Assembly (NCBI RefSeq): GCF_963678635.1
Contig: NC_087063.1
Location: 42,176,759-42,240,758 of the forward strand
Reading direction: 5' to 3'
Length of the DNA stretch: 64,000 bases
DNA from: Symsagittifera roscoffensis
Taxonomy: Eukaryota; Xenacoelomorpha; Acoela; Convolutidae
The position numbers were made by a program, and so were the translations under genes. Positions 1 through 10,845 of this stretch are shown in pieces. The notes below the pieces were generated by a model that saw only the letters and a list, made by a program, of their open reading frames with translations, did no database searches and was not told where the DNA came from. How positions within the stretch are numbered: position 1 is the stretch's first letter; each line of letters begins with the position of its first letter.

Positions 1-406
1 AGACAGTGAAAGTACGCCCCCCCCCTCAGAGATTCCAACCCTGCCGACTCATAGATCCCCCTTTGTAATTCTTTGAAATACCCATTTTGGCTGACGGACC
101 GTAAAATTTTTCTAAAGGCGCCTTTGACGCCAATATTTACTAAATTTGAGGGGGAGCGCGGGCGTAAAAAACGCAATTTTTTGGTCAAAGTTTTCTGAAA
201 ATAGCCCATAAACGGGCTTTTTGATCAGTTTTTTTATCTGTAATTTTGTCTGTGGCGCAAAAAATTTGGCAAAACAGGGGCTTTTTAGTGCTTTAGAGAG
301 CTCGGAAAATTAATTTGGCCGGCCTTGAAAATAAGGTCGTCAAAATTTTCAAAACATTTTTGAAAATCCGCCCCCCCCCATCGAGAAAATCCTAGATCCG
401 CCTCTT
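1..406 (-). mobile_element. hAT-type MITE, diverged copy cut by or near the window edge
   Basis: It matches the reverse complement of the well-bounded MITE at 12235-12669 over nearly its whole length. Shared parts are the C-run near the left end, the CTGCCGACYCA and AAATTTTTCTAAAGGCGCC segments, GAGGGGGAGCGCG, and the right end CGAGAAAATCCTAGATCCGCC. The left terminus is degraded. The short open frame at 349-546 falls in this MITE and the adjoining fragment and is not a gene. Confidence 0.65.
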
Positions 407-432
407 ATCCAAATGGAATTAATCGAAATAGT

Positions 433-620
433 TTTGTTCCAATTTTCAAAGAAGTTGACAGAATTTTTCCGATTTTTTGAATAGCCATTTTTGAACCAAT
501 TTTTTTTACCATCGGAAAAATATTGACGTCCTGAGATCAAAGACAAAAGAAAAACATTTCTTTTGTGATCAATTTTAAAAACGTTATGGGCGATTGAAAC
601 AATTAACGTGCAAGATCTTT
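433..620 (+). mobile_element. Helentron-like (HINE) 5' fragment
   Basis: Starts TTTTGTTCCAATTTTC and carries the family's 5' blocks in order: the short palindromic AAAG segment, GAATAGCCATTTTTGA, the CATCGGAAAAATATTGA block and the GTGATCAATTTTAAAAACGTTATGG block. The central palindromic box and the 3' hairpin end are missing. Confidence 0.5.
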
Positions 621-891
621 TGTGCTTTGAAAGCGTGAGACTCTATTTAATCCACTCTTTTTACTACGTTACTTTATTGTTAGGTTTGTTTTCATTATGT
701 TACACTGGAGATAAAAGCCCTAAATGAGTAAGATTTTTACCTAATGTTTAATTGCTGGTATGACCTCGATACCTACACAAAGTGTTGTGCGTTTGCACCC
801 AGCTATGCGGAACTTAGTTGTAAATTATAGTTGTAATTTTTAGCAAATTTATTAGACAGTTTACTAAGTTTCTGAATTTTTTCTGACCTTG

Positions 892-1185
892 AGACAGTTA
901 AATTACGCCACCCTGCCTCAGGTATTCCACTCCCTGCCAACCCAAAGGTCCCTCTTTTTTTTTGAAAAACTCATTTTGGTTGACATACGTTAAATTTTTT
1001 CTGGAGGCATCTTTTTCTAGAGGTAATTTTGAGGGGAAGCAGCGGGTAAAAAAACGCATATTTTTTGGTCATTTTTTCAAAAAAAGTGCCAAAAAATCAT
1101 TTTTTGGCCCGTTTTTATTCACAAAAATTGGCATTCGTTCGAAAAATTGTTTTAGTCAACATAAAAAAAGGTCGACCAATTGGAA
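892..1185 (-). mobile_element. hAT-type MITE fragment (second unit)
   Basis: A diverged copy of the same MITE as at 1-406, recognisable by GACAGTTAAATTACGCCA, CTGCCAACCCAAAGG and AGGTCGACCAATTGG. Its right third is deleted and it runs straight into the Helentron-like fragment at 1200. The two open frames here (962-1189 and 1065-1247) come from homopolymer-rich MITE sequence. Confidence 0.5.
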
Positions 1186-1199
1186 TTAATCGAAATTTT

Positions 1200-1375
1200 T
1201 TTGTTCCGATTTTCAAAGAAAGTGACAGAATTTTTCCGATTTTTTAAATAGCCATTTTTGAACCAATTTTTTTACCATCGGAAAAATATTGATGTTCTGA
1301 GATCAAATACAAAAAGATATTTCACTTATGATCAATTTTAAAAACGTTATGGATGATTGAAAGTTCCTAACTTTG
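1200..1375 (+). mobile_element. Helentron-like (HINE) 5' fragment (second unit)
   Basis: Begins TTTGTTCCGATTTTCAAAG and is collinear with 433-620 through the GTTATGG block. Only the 5' third of the element is present. Confidence 0.5.
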
Positions 1376-1463
1376 TTAATTTGAGTTAATTTGTTAAGTT
1401 CAGAGCAATTTTCAGAGCCGTCCATTTTTTAAAGCAAACATTGATAAAAAGAATTTAAAAAGA

Positions 1464-1640
1464 TGGAACAGGCAAAACTAATTCAAAAGAGCAACTGATT
1501 TTTTTCAGATGTTTTTTGCATGCAAAAGTTGACTTCTCAGACAGAGAGGATGTTTCAAGCTCATCTAAAAATTCAAATTTGCATGCAAAATTGCTCAAAA
1601 TTGGTTGATTGCTCTTTTCAATTATTTTTTATCTGTTCCA
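1464..1640. repeat. Short foldback (inverted-repeat) element
   Basis: The left arm from 1464 (TGGAACAGGCAAAACTAATT, then AAAAGAGCAA and TTTGCATGCAAA) pairs with the right arm ending at 1640 (TTTGCATGCAAA, TTGCTCTTTTCAATTA, ATCTGTTCCA). Arms are about 70 bp and diverged, with a centre of about 40 bp. It resembles a small MITE or degraded foldback element. No superfamily could be assigned and no clear target duplication was seen. Confidence 0.5.
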
Positions 1641-1730
1641 ATTTTTGCAACTTATTTTATTGTAGTTTTTAACAAATTTATCGGACAGCGTATGAAATTT
1701 TTGAAATAATTATGACCTTAAACTAAATCG

Positions 1731-2390
1731 AAATACTTTGTATGGCTCTTTTGTCAATTCAAATACATTTTGAAAGCTCGATTGCAGTCTTAACGCCATT
1801 TCTTTTTTTCCGAAGGTCAGAAGTTGACCGGTAAATTTATTAAAAATTTATAAAATTTTGCATACAAAAACGATCTGTCATGCAATTTTTCAGAGAAAAA
1901 AAAACATGAAACGCAGACAAAACGGCAAACGCGTAATTTCAGAAAAAGCAAAGGCGGTGGGAAGATGCGGGAGACCTGGGCTGTCCAACTTCGTCCACAA
2001 GCGGTAGATCAGATAGACGAAAATGCAATTCTGTAGATGGAGCGAGAATCAACTTGACTTAAGATATAGACTTATGATTAAATGATGAATATACAACTGG
2101 AACAGCTAAACAGCCAGAAACTCTAATCATCAAACTAGTGAAAACTAAAAATTTTAATTTGTTAAATTTTAGATATCGTATTAAAGCTTACAATGTTTAA
2201 TTATTTTACTAATAATTGTGGTTGTTCATATTTTATATCTTATATAATTTTTGTTTTTTCAAAGAGAAAATAGTCGTCCAGTTTTCAAAAATTTTTCTCA
2301 AAGATTTATCTAGGATGCTTCAAGATGTGACATATACTGGATAGGTGATATACTGAAATGACAACATACGACGTAAATTGGACTAAAGAG
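1731..2390. other. Non-coding, nothing recognised
   Basis: AT-rich sequence with stops in all frames. It contains a modestly GC-richer patch near 1915-2000 (GGTGGGAAGATGCGGGAGACC) but no recognisable gene, RNA or repeat end. Confidence 0.4.
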
Positions 2391-2922
2391 AACAAGACTG
2401 CTCGTATCAGGGCGAAGCCCTGAATGTTCCGACTGCCTTTAAGGTTTATGGAGCAGTAATAACATGGAAAAGTTAAATGTAAAAAAACTAATTGAAAAAA
2501 CAATTTTTCTCTAAAATTTGAAATTTTTTATGAAAATCATCCCCCACACGCCATATAAAGTACAAAAGGATAGATTTTGCTCCTTGTAACAAATCAATTA
2601 TGGCAAATCGGTCTCTTTCAAGCAATTTGGAACGATTTCAAAGACGGATTAAATCTCCGCTTACGCGTTAATAGCGCGAAATATATCGCGCGTTAATTGT
2701 CCCAAATTGGCCAAATGGCAATGTTTAAACCCCCATAACTTTACGAAGAAGGATCACAGGTGAAATATCTATTCAAATTTGGGCTCAGGACAACAATACT
2801 TTTTGAATGATTAAAAAAATTTCGTCAAAAATGGCTAATTAAAAAGTCGAAATTTGTCGGAAGAAAAAAACCAACCCCGAGCACAAATATTCCGTTACTT
2901 TCGTATCGAAAGTCGGAAAAAT
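2391..2922 (-). mobile_element. Helentron-like (HINE) element, nearly full length
   Basis: On the plus strand it opens with AACAAGACTGCTCGTATCAG, the GGGCGAAGCCCTG hairpin and AATGTTCCGACTGCC. It continues through CATCCCCCACACGCCATATA, the box GCGCGAAATATATCGCGCG, and ends CCGTTACTTTCGTATCGAAA followed by GTCGGAA. The order and length (532 bp) match the best copy at 35747-36277. The short minus open frame at 2306-2503 overlaps its end and is not considered coding. Confidence 0.65.
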
Positions 2923-2934
2923 AATCCACCGCTT

Positions 2935-3135
2935 TTTTGTGCTATAAGAACGCAATGTATCGAGCGGTAATTATCATAAAATGGTCGAATTAACATTTTT
3001 CAAGCCCCAATAATTTTACGACAGACAATCAGAAATGAAATAAATTTTTTCCTAAGAATGAGCTCCAGGCAACACTATTTTTCAGATGGTAATAAAACAG
3101 CTTTTAAAACACCCAGTCAAACAGTCGAAAAATGA
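2935..3135 (-). mobile_element. Helentron-like (HINE) partial copy
   Basis: Immediately after the previous copy the central and 5' blocks recur in diverged form: a degraded GCGC-type box, AATTATCATAAAATGG, CAAGCCCCAATAATTTTACG and GAGCTCCAGGCAACACTATT. The hairpin end is missing. It may be the remains of a tandem element. Confidence 0.45.
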
Positions 3136-4836
3136 CTAAAATAATGCCAAGCAGTATATAAACTCATATAAACACATTTCTAAACAAATTTGAACAGATT
3201 TCTTAAGTAGTTTTTCAGCATTAATGCCCGCTACACGAGGGAAAATGCTTCGGCTACGTTTAATTGCAATTTACTCCGTAAAAGTTTGCGTACCACTCAC
3301 ACATCGACCACAAACTCGCGCTTTTATTAGCCCATGTTTGTTGTATTTCGCAGTTTTCAGCTTGGAGCTACATTGGTTTTTAAGGCGTTGATGAGAAGTA
3401 AAACGCTTTTGTATATATTCTCTCTTTAGAGTTGAGTGTTTTTAAACCACATTTGGTTTTTAATGGTTCGCTTATTTTCATTAACGTAAAAAATCAAAAA
3501 AAAAATTCTGCATTTTTCTTCTTAGAAACGCTTTCCAACATTGGCGCTGTTCACTCAAACATCTAAACTCACTTCATTCGCTGAATAAAATTTGCTGTTT
3601 TTGAAAAAATGATATGTGATATTTTTAGCATATGCGCAAAACATGAAACAGAGTACACCCTTTGATCTTTTTGATAATATTCCGCTTTTATACCAAATGA
3701 ATGCAAGTGAGCTTCAATTAATTGCTTTATCTTTTATGTTTGGAAATGAAAAATGAAATGCTAACAGCCACATGATATTTTTAAATTGATGAATGTTTTT
3801 ATCTTTTTTAAAATTAGGCCATCTGAAAATCTTAGCGCAAAAAATCACATAGTTCTCGTTTCAGGTTTTTTGTTTGATGTTTTGTGTCAAAAGCAAGACG
3901 ACTCCTCGTATCTGGGCTAATAATTAATAAAAAAAGGGCCAAATTACACTTCCATTCAATTATACTAGGGCCAAAAGCTGCAACAACTTTGGAAAACGAT
4001 ACAATTTTGTTACATAAAAAACCATTGGCGAGCCGCATCCTATAGATTTTCTCATATTTTTGAAACTAAAAAAGGGAACCTCACAAATCTCAAAATACTC
4101 TTTCAAACTAGCTCAAAACATGGCGGTAATATTTACGTGCAGTCAAGTTTTTTGGACTTTTATTTAGCTAGAAAAAAAAACATTTTTCTTATACCATGCG
4201 CTGAAAAATATGAAAGTAGGTTGGTTTCAAAAGCGCTTGCAAGGCTAAACTCTTAAGTACAAAAATAGTGTTCGAGAAAAAGTTTTTAAGGAGAAGATTT
4301 GTACGGCGTATGAAAAATTAAGGATTAGGTGGTACTTTAGGGCATATTTTTCATTAAAAAGTCCTTTTTACATTTTCCTTAACACGTTTGTCAAGGTATA
4401 CCAAAACGCCGAAAATTGCAAGATATGGTTGAGTCTGATAAATGTACAAATTTAGAGATTTTTGAATGAGGTTTGATGTTTGAAAATTAAAAAAAAAACG
4501 ATTTTTATTATAAGAGAGGTCATTTCTGAAAAAACGTTGATTGGCCGATCAATTATACGATACACCAACAATTTAAGAACTGCTTTTCTCGACGCTATAT
4601 TTTTTCTGTAGAACAAAGTCGAAATATCGAAAAAAAAGTTTCAATCAAATGCCACTTTTCATCTCCTGCGAGAGACCTTTAATTTACTGAAAAATTATTG
4701 GAGAAAACAAAAAGTGTCAAAAACAGATCAATTTGAAAGTCGTCGGACCATTTGTTGACTGCTTCAGATTTCTAGATAATTGCAACACCGCTGATTGATG
4801 ACTTTAGACTATTCGCTTGTTCAAATAGAAAAAAAA

Positions 4837-6240
4837 TACTGCCAAGGCTAATGCTTTTAGCGAGTCGCTTCAGATACCGCAGCGATTTTTAAGAGGGCAT
4901 CAATGTGGTATTCTTTTCAATTCCATTGAGTCCTGTTTTGAATTTGCAGAATTTTTGTACTCTTTGAGTTCTTTTTGTCTTGACAGAAATAACATGGATT
5001 TTTTTTCTTCTTGTTGGATAGTTTCGACCTGTTTATCGTATAACTTTTGATCAATATCTCTAATCTTTACCAATGTTTTATATCTTTTTCTCCGGCTTTC
5101 AAAGAAAACGCGAAATATTCTTGCTCGGTATTGTTTTATTTTCTCACATAAAATTCGGTTTTCGAACTGGTCACTTTTGAGTGGATTTTTAAAAAATAAA
5201 GCCACCGTCTGAAAATGATTGACATTCTAAGCTCAATTGTTGAAAGATATTCAGTTATGATACTTTTTCAAAAAGTTATAGGAGTTGGAAAACATCCAAT
5301 TGGGCTAAATTGAGACGTTTAAAGTGCCTTGTTTTTCCTCAACACGTGATCAGCAAATGGAACCGGCATAAAAACAATCCAAACTTAGATTGAAGCAATC
5401 ACTTGGATCTAGTATAGAAAAGGTTTCTAGACACTTAATGCGTACCTTTTTACTTTACACGGCAATCATTAATTACAAAAAAAAAACAAGCACCATTTTG
5501 TGTAAAATCAATTTTTGTTGTTCAACCTTTTTACCATTACCGCTTGCTAAAAAAGCAAAAAAACTACTGCCAAGTGTATTGCTTTTAGCGGGCAGCTTCA
5601 GACACCACGCCGAATTTTTAAAGGGCATCAATTCGGTATTGTTTTGAATTCTATTGAGCCCTGATTTGAATTTCCAGAGTCTTTGAACCCTCTGGATTCT
5701 TTTTTTTTGACATATATAACATATATATTTTTTTCAAATTTCTGGATCGTTTCGACTTGTTTAGTGCATAAATCTGAAGAAAAATCTCTAATCTTTACCA
5801 ATGTTCTATCTTTTTGTCCGGCTTTCGAAGAAAAAGCGAAATATTCTTGCTCGGTTTTGTTTTTTTTTCTCACGGAAATTTCTGTTTTTGAACTAGTCAC
5901 TTTTGAATTAAGTTTTGAAAAATAAGGCCGCCGTCTGAAAATTATTGACATGCTGAGCTCAAAATTTGAAAATTAATTTTTATGATCTTTTTCGAAAAGT
6001 TATTGCGGTTGGAAAATATCCAGTTGGGATAAATTGGGCTGTTCAAAGCGCCTTGTTTTTTCGTTTCATGAATGCGTAATCGGTGATTAGAACTGGCGCA
6101 GAAAATATCCCAAAATAGTCTGAAGCAATCATTTGGATCTGTTATTAGGTTTCTAGACACTTACTGCGTATCTTTGTACTTGACACGGTGTGTAAAAAAT
6201 TAGTTTTTAAAAAAATTTCAACCTTTTTTGTAGTTTTTTT
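4837..6240. repeat. Internal ~728-bp tandem duplication inside unit A
   Basis: Segments 4837-5565 and 5566-6240 align throughout. Shared blocks include the CTGCCAAG start, GCTTTTAGCG, CTCTAATCTTTACCAATGTT (5059 and 5790), the Helentron-like 5' end, and GGTTTCTAGACACTTA near the end. Both minus-strand open frames here (4900-5205 and 5628-5951) are matching translations of the repeat. They share a few residues because the DNA is duplicated, not because a protein family is recognised. A third, single diverged copy lies in unit B at about 8380-8800. Confidence 0.6.
5088..5330 (+). mobile_element. Helentron-like (HINE) 5' fragment
   Basis: Carries TCTCCGGCTTTCAAAGAAAA, ATTCTTGCTCGGT, TTCGAACTGGTCACTTTTGA and AAAAAGTTATAGGAGTTGG in family order. 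The 3' hairpin end is absent, so this is the truncated partner of the fuller copy at 5812. Confidence 0.45.
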
Positions 6241-6330
6241 AAAGTTAATTTACTTAAAACAATGCTTTATCCCATCGACCTAAAGGACCAGTTGGAACAA
6301 TCACGGTTTTTTGATACGAGCAGTCTATGT
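5812..6330 (+). mobile_element. Helentron-like (HINE) element, diverged
   Basis: The 5' end TTTGTCCGGCTTTCGAAGAA and the TTCTTGCTCGG block are followed by the GTTATTGCGG block. The 3' end near 6283-6325 has CCAGTTGGAACAATCACGG and then GATACGAGCAGTCTATG, matching the family's AGTCGGAACA plus terminal GATACGAGCAGTCTTGTT. The hairpin itself has decayed. The copy is about 519 bp. Confidence 0.45.
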
Positions 6331-8497
6331 CATTAATCAGAAATTTTTTCCGAAGCGCTTTCATTTCCTGAAAAAATGTTTTAAAAATATAATCTCACAA
6401 TGACCATAAAGTTGTATATAATTTTTCAATTTTTAAGCAGTCGGAATGATTTTGCGCCAATTGCAGAGTAAATATTTATTCTTTTTTCAAAATTTGGCTA
6501 GATTACTATAAAAAAAAAGTTGATAAGAAGTTTTTCTGAGCGCAAAAGGTTTATCAGCACATGCATAATAAATCGAGACATGTATTTTGAGTTACTGCTT
6601 CAATAATTTGGTAACAATAAAAGGCCCAACGCTTGGCATGGAAATTTTTTTTAACATATGCACTCAGCTTTTAGTATTAATTTTCATTATTAACAATTAC
6701 AAAAAAAACAAGCACCATTATTTACCAAATCCATTTCTGTTATCCGAGAAATTTTTTCTTTGAAACGTAGGCCACTGGCTGAAATATTTTCTTGCACTGA
6801 TTTAATCAGCATTTTTGAAAAAATTATTTTTCCCATGTTCTAAATTTTTTAAGTCATCAGTTTTTGATTATTCGGCTGTTGAAAAAAATAATAAGGGAAT
6901 AGAGTCAGTTTTATTTTATCAAACCCATATGGAGAATTTAATTAGAACTAGACCAAATTTTTCTAAGTCATATGAAAAATTATGGTAGTATAGGTGCGCA
7001 TTGAAAAATTCCAACTGTTTTTGTAAAACTGCGGCAATTATTGAGCAACTTTCTGAGCAATTTGTGAAAAGAACCCAATTTTCAGTTTTTTTTTCAATTT
7101 TGCTCCGCACACACTCATGTAAATAACAAAATATTTCGACTAAAAGATCTTGTTAAATTTGATTTCCGGACAACATAATATTTCCAGTGGAATGAGAAAA
7201 AAAGTACTTGGTTGAAAAATCAAAATTTGGCTGAATTAATAAAAACGCCCCTAGTATAAGTGTTGAAAAATCGGGTCAAAGACACTTGCATATAAATTTC
7301 AAGACACACTTCAACTTTCAGCGTTACAAAGCTTGGAATTTGATTCGTTTCACGAAAAAAACTGCTTACTTAATGTTCTCTTGCATCAAAACGCTTCAAT
7401 AAGCAGTAAAATTGTGAGCCATTCACACAACGAGCACCAACTCGCGCTTTTATAGCCCATGTTTGTTGTGTTTTCCCGTTTTTAGCTTGGAGAGACATTG
7501 ATTATTAAGGGTTGGAGAGAACTAAAATTCTTTTGTGTAGATAGTTTGCCTATTTTTTTGTTATTTATTGGGAAGCTAATGTTCATTAAACTAATAAATC
7601 AAAAAAAGTTTTTTGCAATTTTCTTATGGGTGTTGTTCGCTCAATCATCTGTATTTGCTTTTTGAAAAAATTGTATGTTATATTTATAGCATATGCGCAA
7701 AATATTAAAGAGACTACACCTTTTGATCTTTTTTTTCTGATAAAAGGCCGCTTTTATACCAAATTTTTGCAAATGGGCCCCAAAAAAAAGCTTTCCTAAA
7801 TTCAATTTGGAAAAGAAAAAACGCCAACATTCACAAGATAACTCTTAATGATAACAGAAAACTCCTAATTTTAAACTAATATGCGCACAAAAATTGCTTA
7901 TCATTATTTAAAAAAAATCAGTTAAGTTTCATTACGCGGAAAATCATAGCTTAATACTCATATTTGAAGGAAAAATGAAACAAAAAATTGACCGGTTTCG
8001 TTCAGTAATTAAATTTGTCACGTTTCTTCGTATTTGTTCTCTTGTCGATGTTTTGAGTTAAAAGCAAGTCACAACGACCAAATTACACTATAAGGCCAAA
8101 AGCTGTTCATTGCTTGAAAACTTTGTTGCATAAAACAATTGAAGAGCCGCATCTTAAAAAACGCCCAATTTTTATTTGAAAATTAAAGGAAAACTGATTC
8201 ATACAAAACTCGAAAATTTCATCAAGTTTAGCACAGCATAAAAAGATATAAATTGCGTTCAGTTATGTTTTTGGACTATCATTAAACTAGAAACAATTTA
8301 AAAACATTCTTTCAAACATCATGCGCTCATGAAAGTTTAAGCTAGGATGTTTTTAATGTCTTTTGAATTCAGATAAGAATGTTCTTTCTTCTTGAGAAAG
8401 TTAATCTGAATTTCTGCGGCTATTTGGAGTCTTTTGAGCAGTTTAATATATGCCATTCAATAAACTTATCTAATCTGTGCCAAATTTTTACCTTTTT

Positions 8498-8938
8498 GTT
8501 CCGACTTTCAAAGAAAAAACGGAAAACTTGTGCTCGGTGTTTTTGGGCCAAGTTTCAAATTTTTAGCTGGTATTTTTCAATGCAGTTTCAAAATTTTGGT
8601 GGTTTGATTAAAAATCTAGTTTGATCAAGGTGGTACATTTAAATCGCTATGTAATTTGTTCCATCGACGATTAAGCATTGATTGAATTCGGTTCAAAAAA
8701 TGTACCATTTTGGTTCAAGGCCATCCTTTGGAACAATTAATACATTTCTAGATACTACGTGTATCACTTTGTACTTTACGCGAACGGTAAGTTAAGTATT
8801 TTTTAAGCAAATTTGACAAATTTTCATTTTTGCTTTAGTTTTTATACAACCATTTTTATTTTAAAAGGACTCTTGGTCCTAAAAGAACAGTCAAAACAAC
8901 TTTCACGGCTCTGACCTGATACGACTTCTTTTGTTCAG
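8498..8938 (+). mobile_element. Helentron-like (HINE) element, diverged
   Basis: The 5' end is well preserved (TTTGTTCCGACTTTCAAAGA, then CTTGTGCTCGGTG). A decayed 3' end near 8883-8935 includes AACAGTCAAAACAAC, a GGCTCTGACC remnant of the hairpin, and TGATACGACTTC. The middle is strongly diverged. The open frame at 8379-8624 crosses this end and is not supported as a gene. Confidence 0.4.
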
Positions 8939-10265
8939 TTAGTAGATGTTTTTAGGTTATATAGACTTAATATACTATAATATGATATGTTTTGTGCCTT
9001 TCCTTCCTGAACAAAAAATCGACTACAAAATTTTTTAATGATCAGATTTTTATAGTAAGCTTTTTAATTATAAGGCGCGGCAAATAGTTTTTCTTGCTTA
9101 ATACGTTGGCCGAATAATCATAAAATAGCTGATTAGAACTTTACCTAAAAGCCGGACATTTTTCAGCGCATAATGTACCAAGAATTATTTTTTGAGTCGG
9201 TGTATCATTATTTTGAGACTTATGTTTGTAACAATGATAAGCCCTGACATGAAAGTATTTGTGTTATATCTGATTTGGGTTTAGTAGAAATTATCGGCAA
9301 AAATGATGGAATAATTGAGCGTGCCTTTTTTTTTCAGGGGATTGAAATTTAGTTTAAGGATCGAAGTTTAGGGGATGAAGTTCTCAAGCATCTAAAATCC
9401 GGTCAGTTTTGAATTTAGGCAGAAAAATAGTTTTTTTAGAAAAATGTTTTCAAAAATTTTTGATACAAACATATGAAAATTAACTCGAAAAAAAACTTTT
9501 TTCATTACAATAAAATAAAAGGATCAATTGCTCTCTGCTCTAATTAACAAATTAGCACAAGGGTTTCTCCAAATTATTTTAAATGATCAAAAACATATAC
9601 TTTTTAATAACATGTTCAACGTATATACTCGAGCACATAAATCTGAGCTTAAATTTTATGGAAAAGAAAAGACATCCCAGTCAATATACCCCAGAACACC
9701 CCAAAATTCAAATTCGAGGAAACCGCAAAAAAAACAACTACCAAATTAACTGATTGTTTGCTGCAAATTTCATTAACCCTTGATGCAAATATCATTGATG
9801 CAAATCTCACCCCAAAGTTTTTTTCAAAACACTAATCAAAAATCAAAGAGAAAACCATAATAGTAGGCTTTTGGAAGTATGCTATAGATCCTTAAAGCTA
9901 AATACAAATTTAATAACAAAAAACTCCACTTTTGCTAAATCAGTATTTGTTATCCGGGAAATTTTTTTTCATTTAAATGTAAGAGTCACTGGCTCGAAAG
10001 GTTGTTGATCAGGCTAAAATTTTTCATTAATCAATTTTTGATTACTCAATTTTTGAAAAAAAAATCGCGAAATACATTTTGCTCGAGGTAGTTTTGTTTA
10101 TCAAATCCAATTGAAATCTTTAAAAAGGGTTTTGCAAATCAATTTGTAAAACAGCAGTTCTAATATCACTTTCTGAGCGATCCAAAAAGTTTTTTATGAG
10201 CTTTTGTTTATCTATGGATGCATAGGTGTATGCAGCAAATTAATCTATTGTCAACTAAGTCCAAA
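8939..10265. other. Non-coding part of unit B
   Basis: AT-rich sequence. From about 9920 it is collinear with 6700-7130 of unit A. The open frame at 9528-9749 is lysine/asparagine-rich with no recognised motif and no counterpart in unit A, so it is not called. Confidence 0.35.
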
Positions 10266-10455
10266 TAAAACAAGAGTGCTCGTGTCAAGGCAAAGCGTCG
10301 CGTATTCTTTGCACAGTAAGGTCTAGGTAAAAAAATGTCATCCTTGGGAAACTTAAAGTTTGATGAAAGTCAAAAAAGACTTTTCTCATTTTTTTTTGTA
10401 AAAAAATTCCCCAAGACGCAATCTGGAGTATAAACTTTGTAAATCGTGGCTATAA
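10266..10455 (-). mobile_element. Helentron-like (HINE) 3' portion, interrupted by an hAT MITE
   Basis: Starts ACAAGAGTGCTCGTGTCAAG with a degraded hairpin and reads through a degraded CCCCAAGACGC block to GTAAATCGTGGCTATAA. That position corresponds to the family's AACAAATCAATTATGGC block. The sequence then stops exactly where the hAT MITE begins (10456), which suggests the MITE inserted into this copy. Confidence 0.45.
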
Positions 10456-10845
10456 CAGTAGCGGTTTAGGGGTGGACACTTCCTTCTAAGGAATTCGACC
10501 CCTGCCGACCCAAAGGGTACCCCCTTTATACTATTTTGAGATATCTACTTTTGGCTGACTGACCTTAAAATTTTTCTAAAGATGCCTTAGGCGCCAATCT
10601 ATCCTAATTTCGAGGGGGAGCGCGCGCCAAAAAAACGCAATTTTTTGGTCGAAATTTTCCAAAAAGTGCCTAAAAACGTCTTTTTTTCGGCCTTTTTTCA
10701 AAAATTTGCCTGTGGCGCAGAAAATTTCTCGTCAAATTAGAGTCTTTATAGTGGTTTGGGAGAGCTCAGAAAATCAATTTGGTCGACCAATAAAGTTTTT
10801 TTTAAATCCCCCACCCCCCGCGAGAAATTCCTAGATCCGTGCCTG
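10456..10845 (-). mobile_element. hAT-type MITE, about 390 bp
   Basis: The ends CAGTAGCGGTTTAGG (left) and CCTAGATCCGTGCCTG (right) are mutated versions of the CAGGGGCGGATYTAGG terminal repeats. The interior is collinear with the 12235 copy in reverse, including CCCTGCCGACCCAAAGGG, GAGGGGGAGCGCGCGCC and AATTTGGTCGACC. Flanking octamers do not match, so the target duplication has decayed. The open frame at 10756-10950 starts inside the MITE and is incidental. Confidence 0.7.

Larger units (their letters stand above)
1..1730. repeat. Old tandem duplication of a ~0.85-kb composite unit
   Basis: Two diverged units lie head to tail, about 1-890 and 891-1730. Each runs hAT-MITE fragment, then a shared spacer (GGAATTAATCGAAAT), then a Helentron-like 5' fragment starting TTGTTCC, then a shared tail (TTTTTARCAAATTTAT, seen near 836 and 1668). 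Because the spacer and tail are also shared, the units arose by duplication rather than by two independent insertions. Unit 2 has lost the right end of its MITE. The array may extend left of the window. Confidence 0.6.
3190..10255. repeat. Ancient tandem duplication, two collinear 3-4 kb units
   Basis: Unit A (about 3190-7130) and unit B (about 7260-10255) share a long series of anchors in the same order. Examples are CTCGCGCTTTTAT with GCCCATGTTTGTTGT (3315 and 7440), TAGCATATGCGCAAAA (3628 and 7687), GGCCAAAAGCTG (3970 and 8093), GAGCCGCATC (4030 and 8142), TTCTAGA with an ACGT-type tail (5426, 6150 and 8750), and TGTTATCC with GAAATTTTTT (6738 and 9948). Identity is patchy and many indels are present. 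No open frame is conserved between units, so this is duplicated non-coding DNA or an unrecognised large element. Confidence 0.55.

Noticed and set aside
4900-5951. Two similar minus-strand frames of 101 and 107 codons, a possible gene pair
   Set aside because: They translate a tandem DNA duplication that includes a Helentron-like end. Similarity is at DNA level in all frames and no protein family was recognised.
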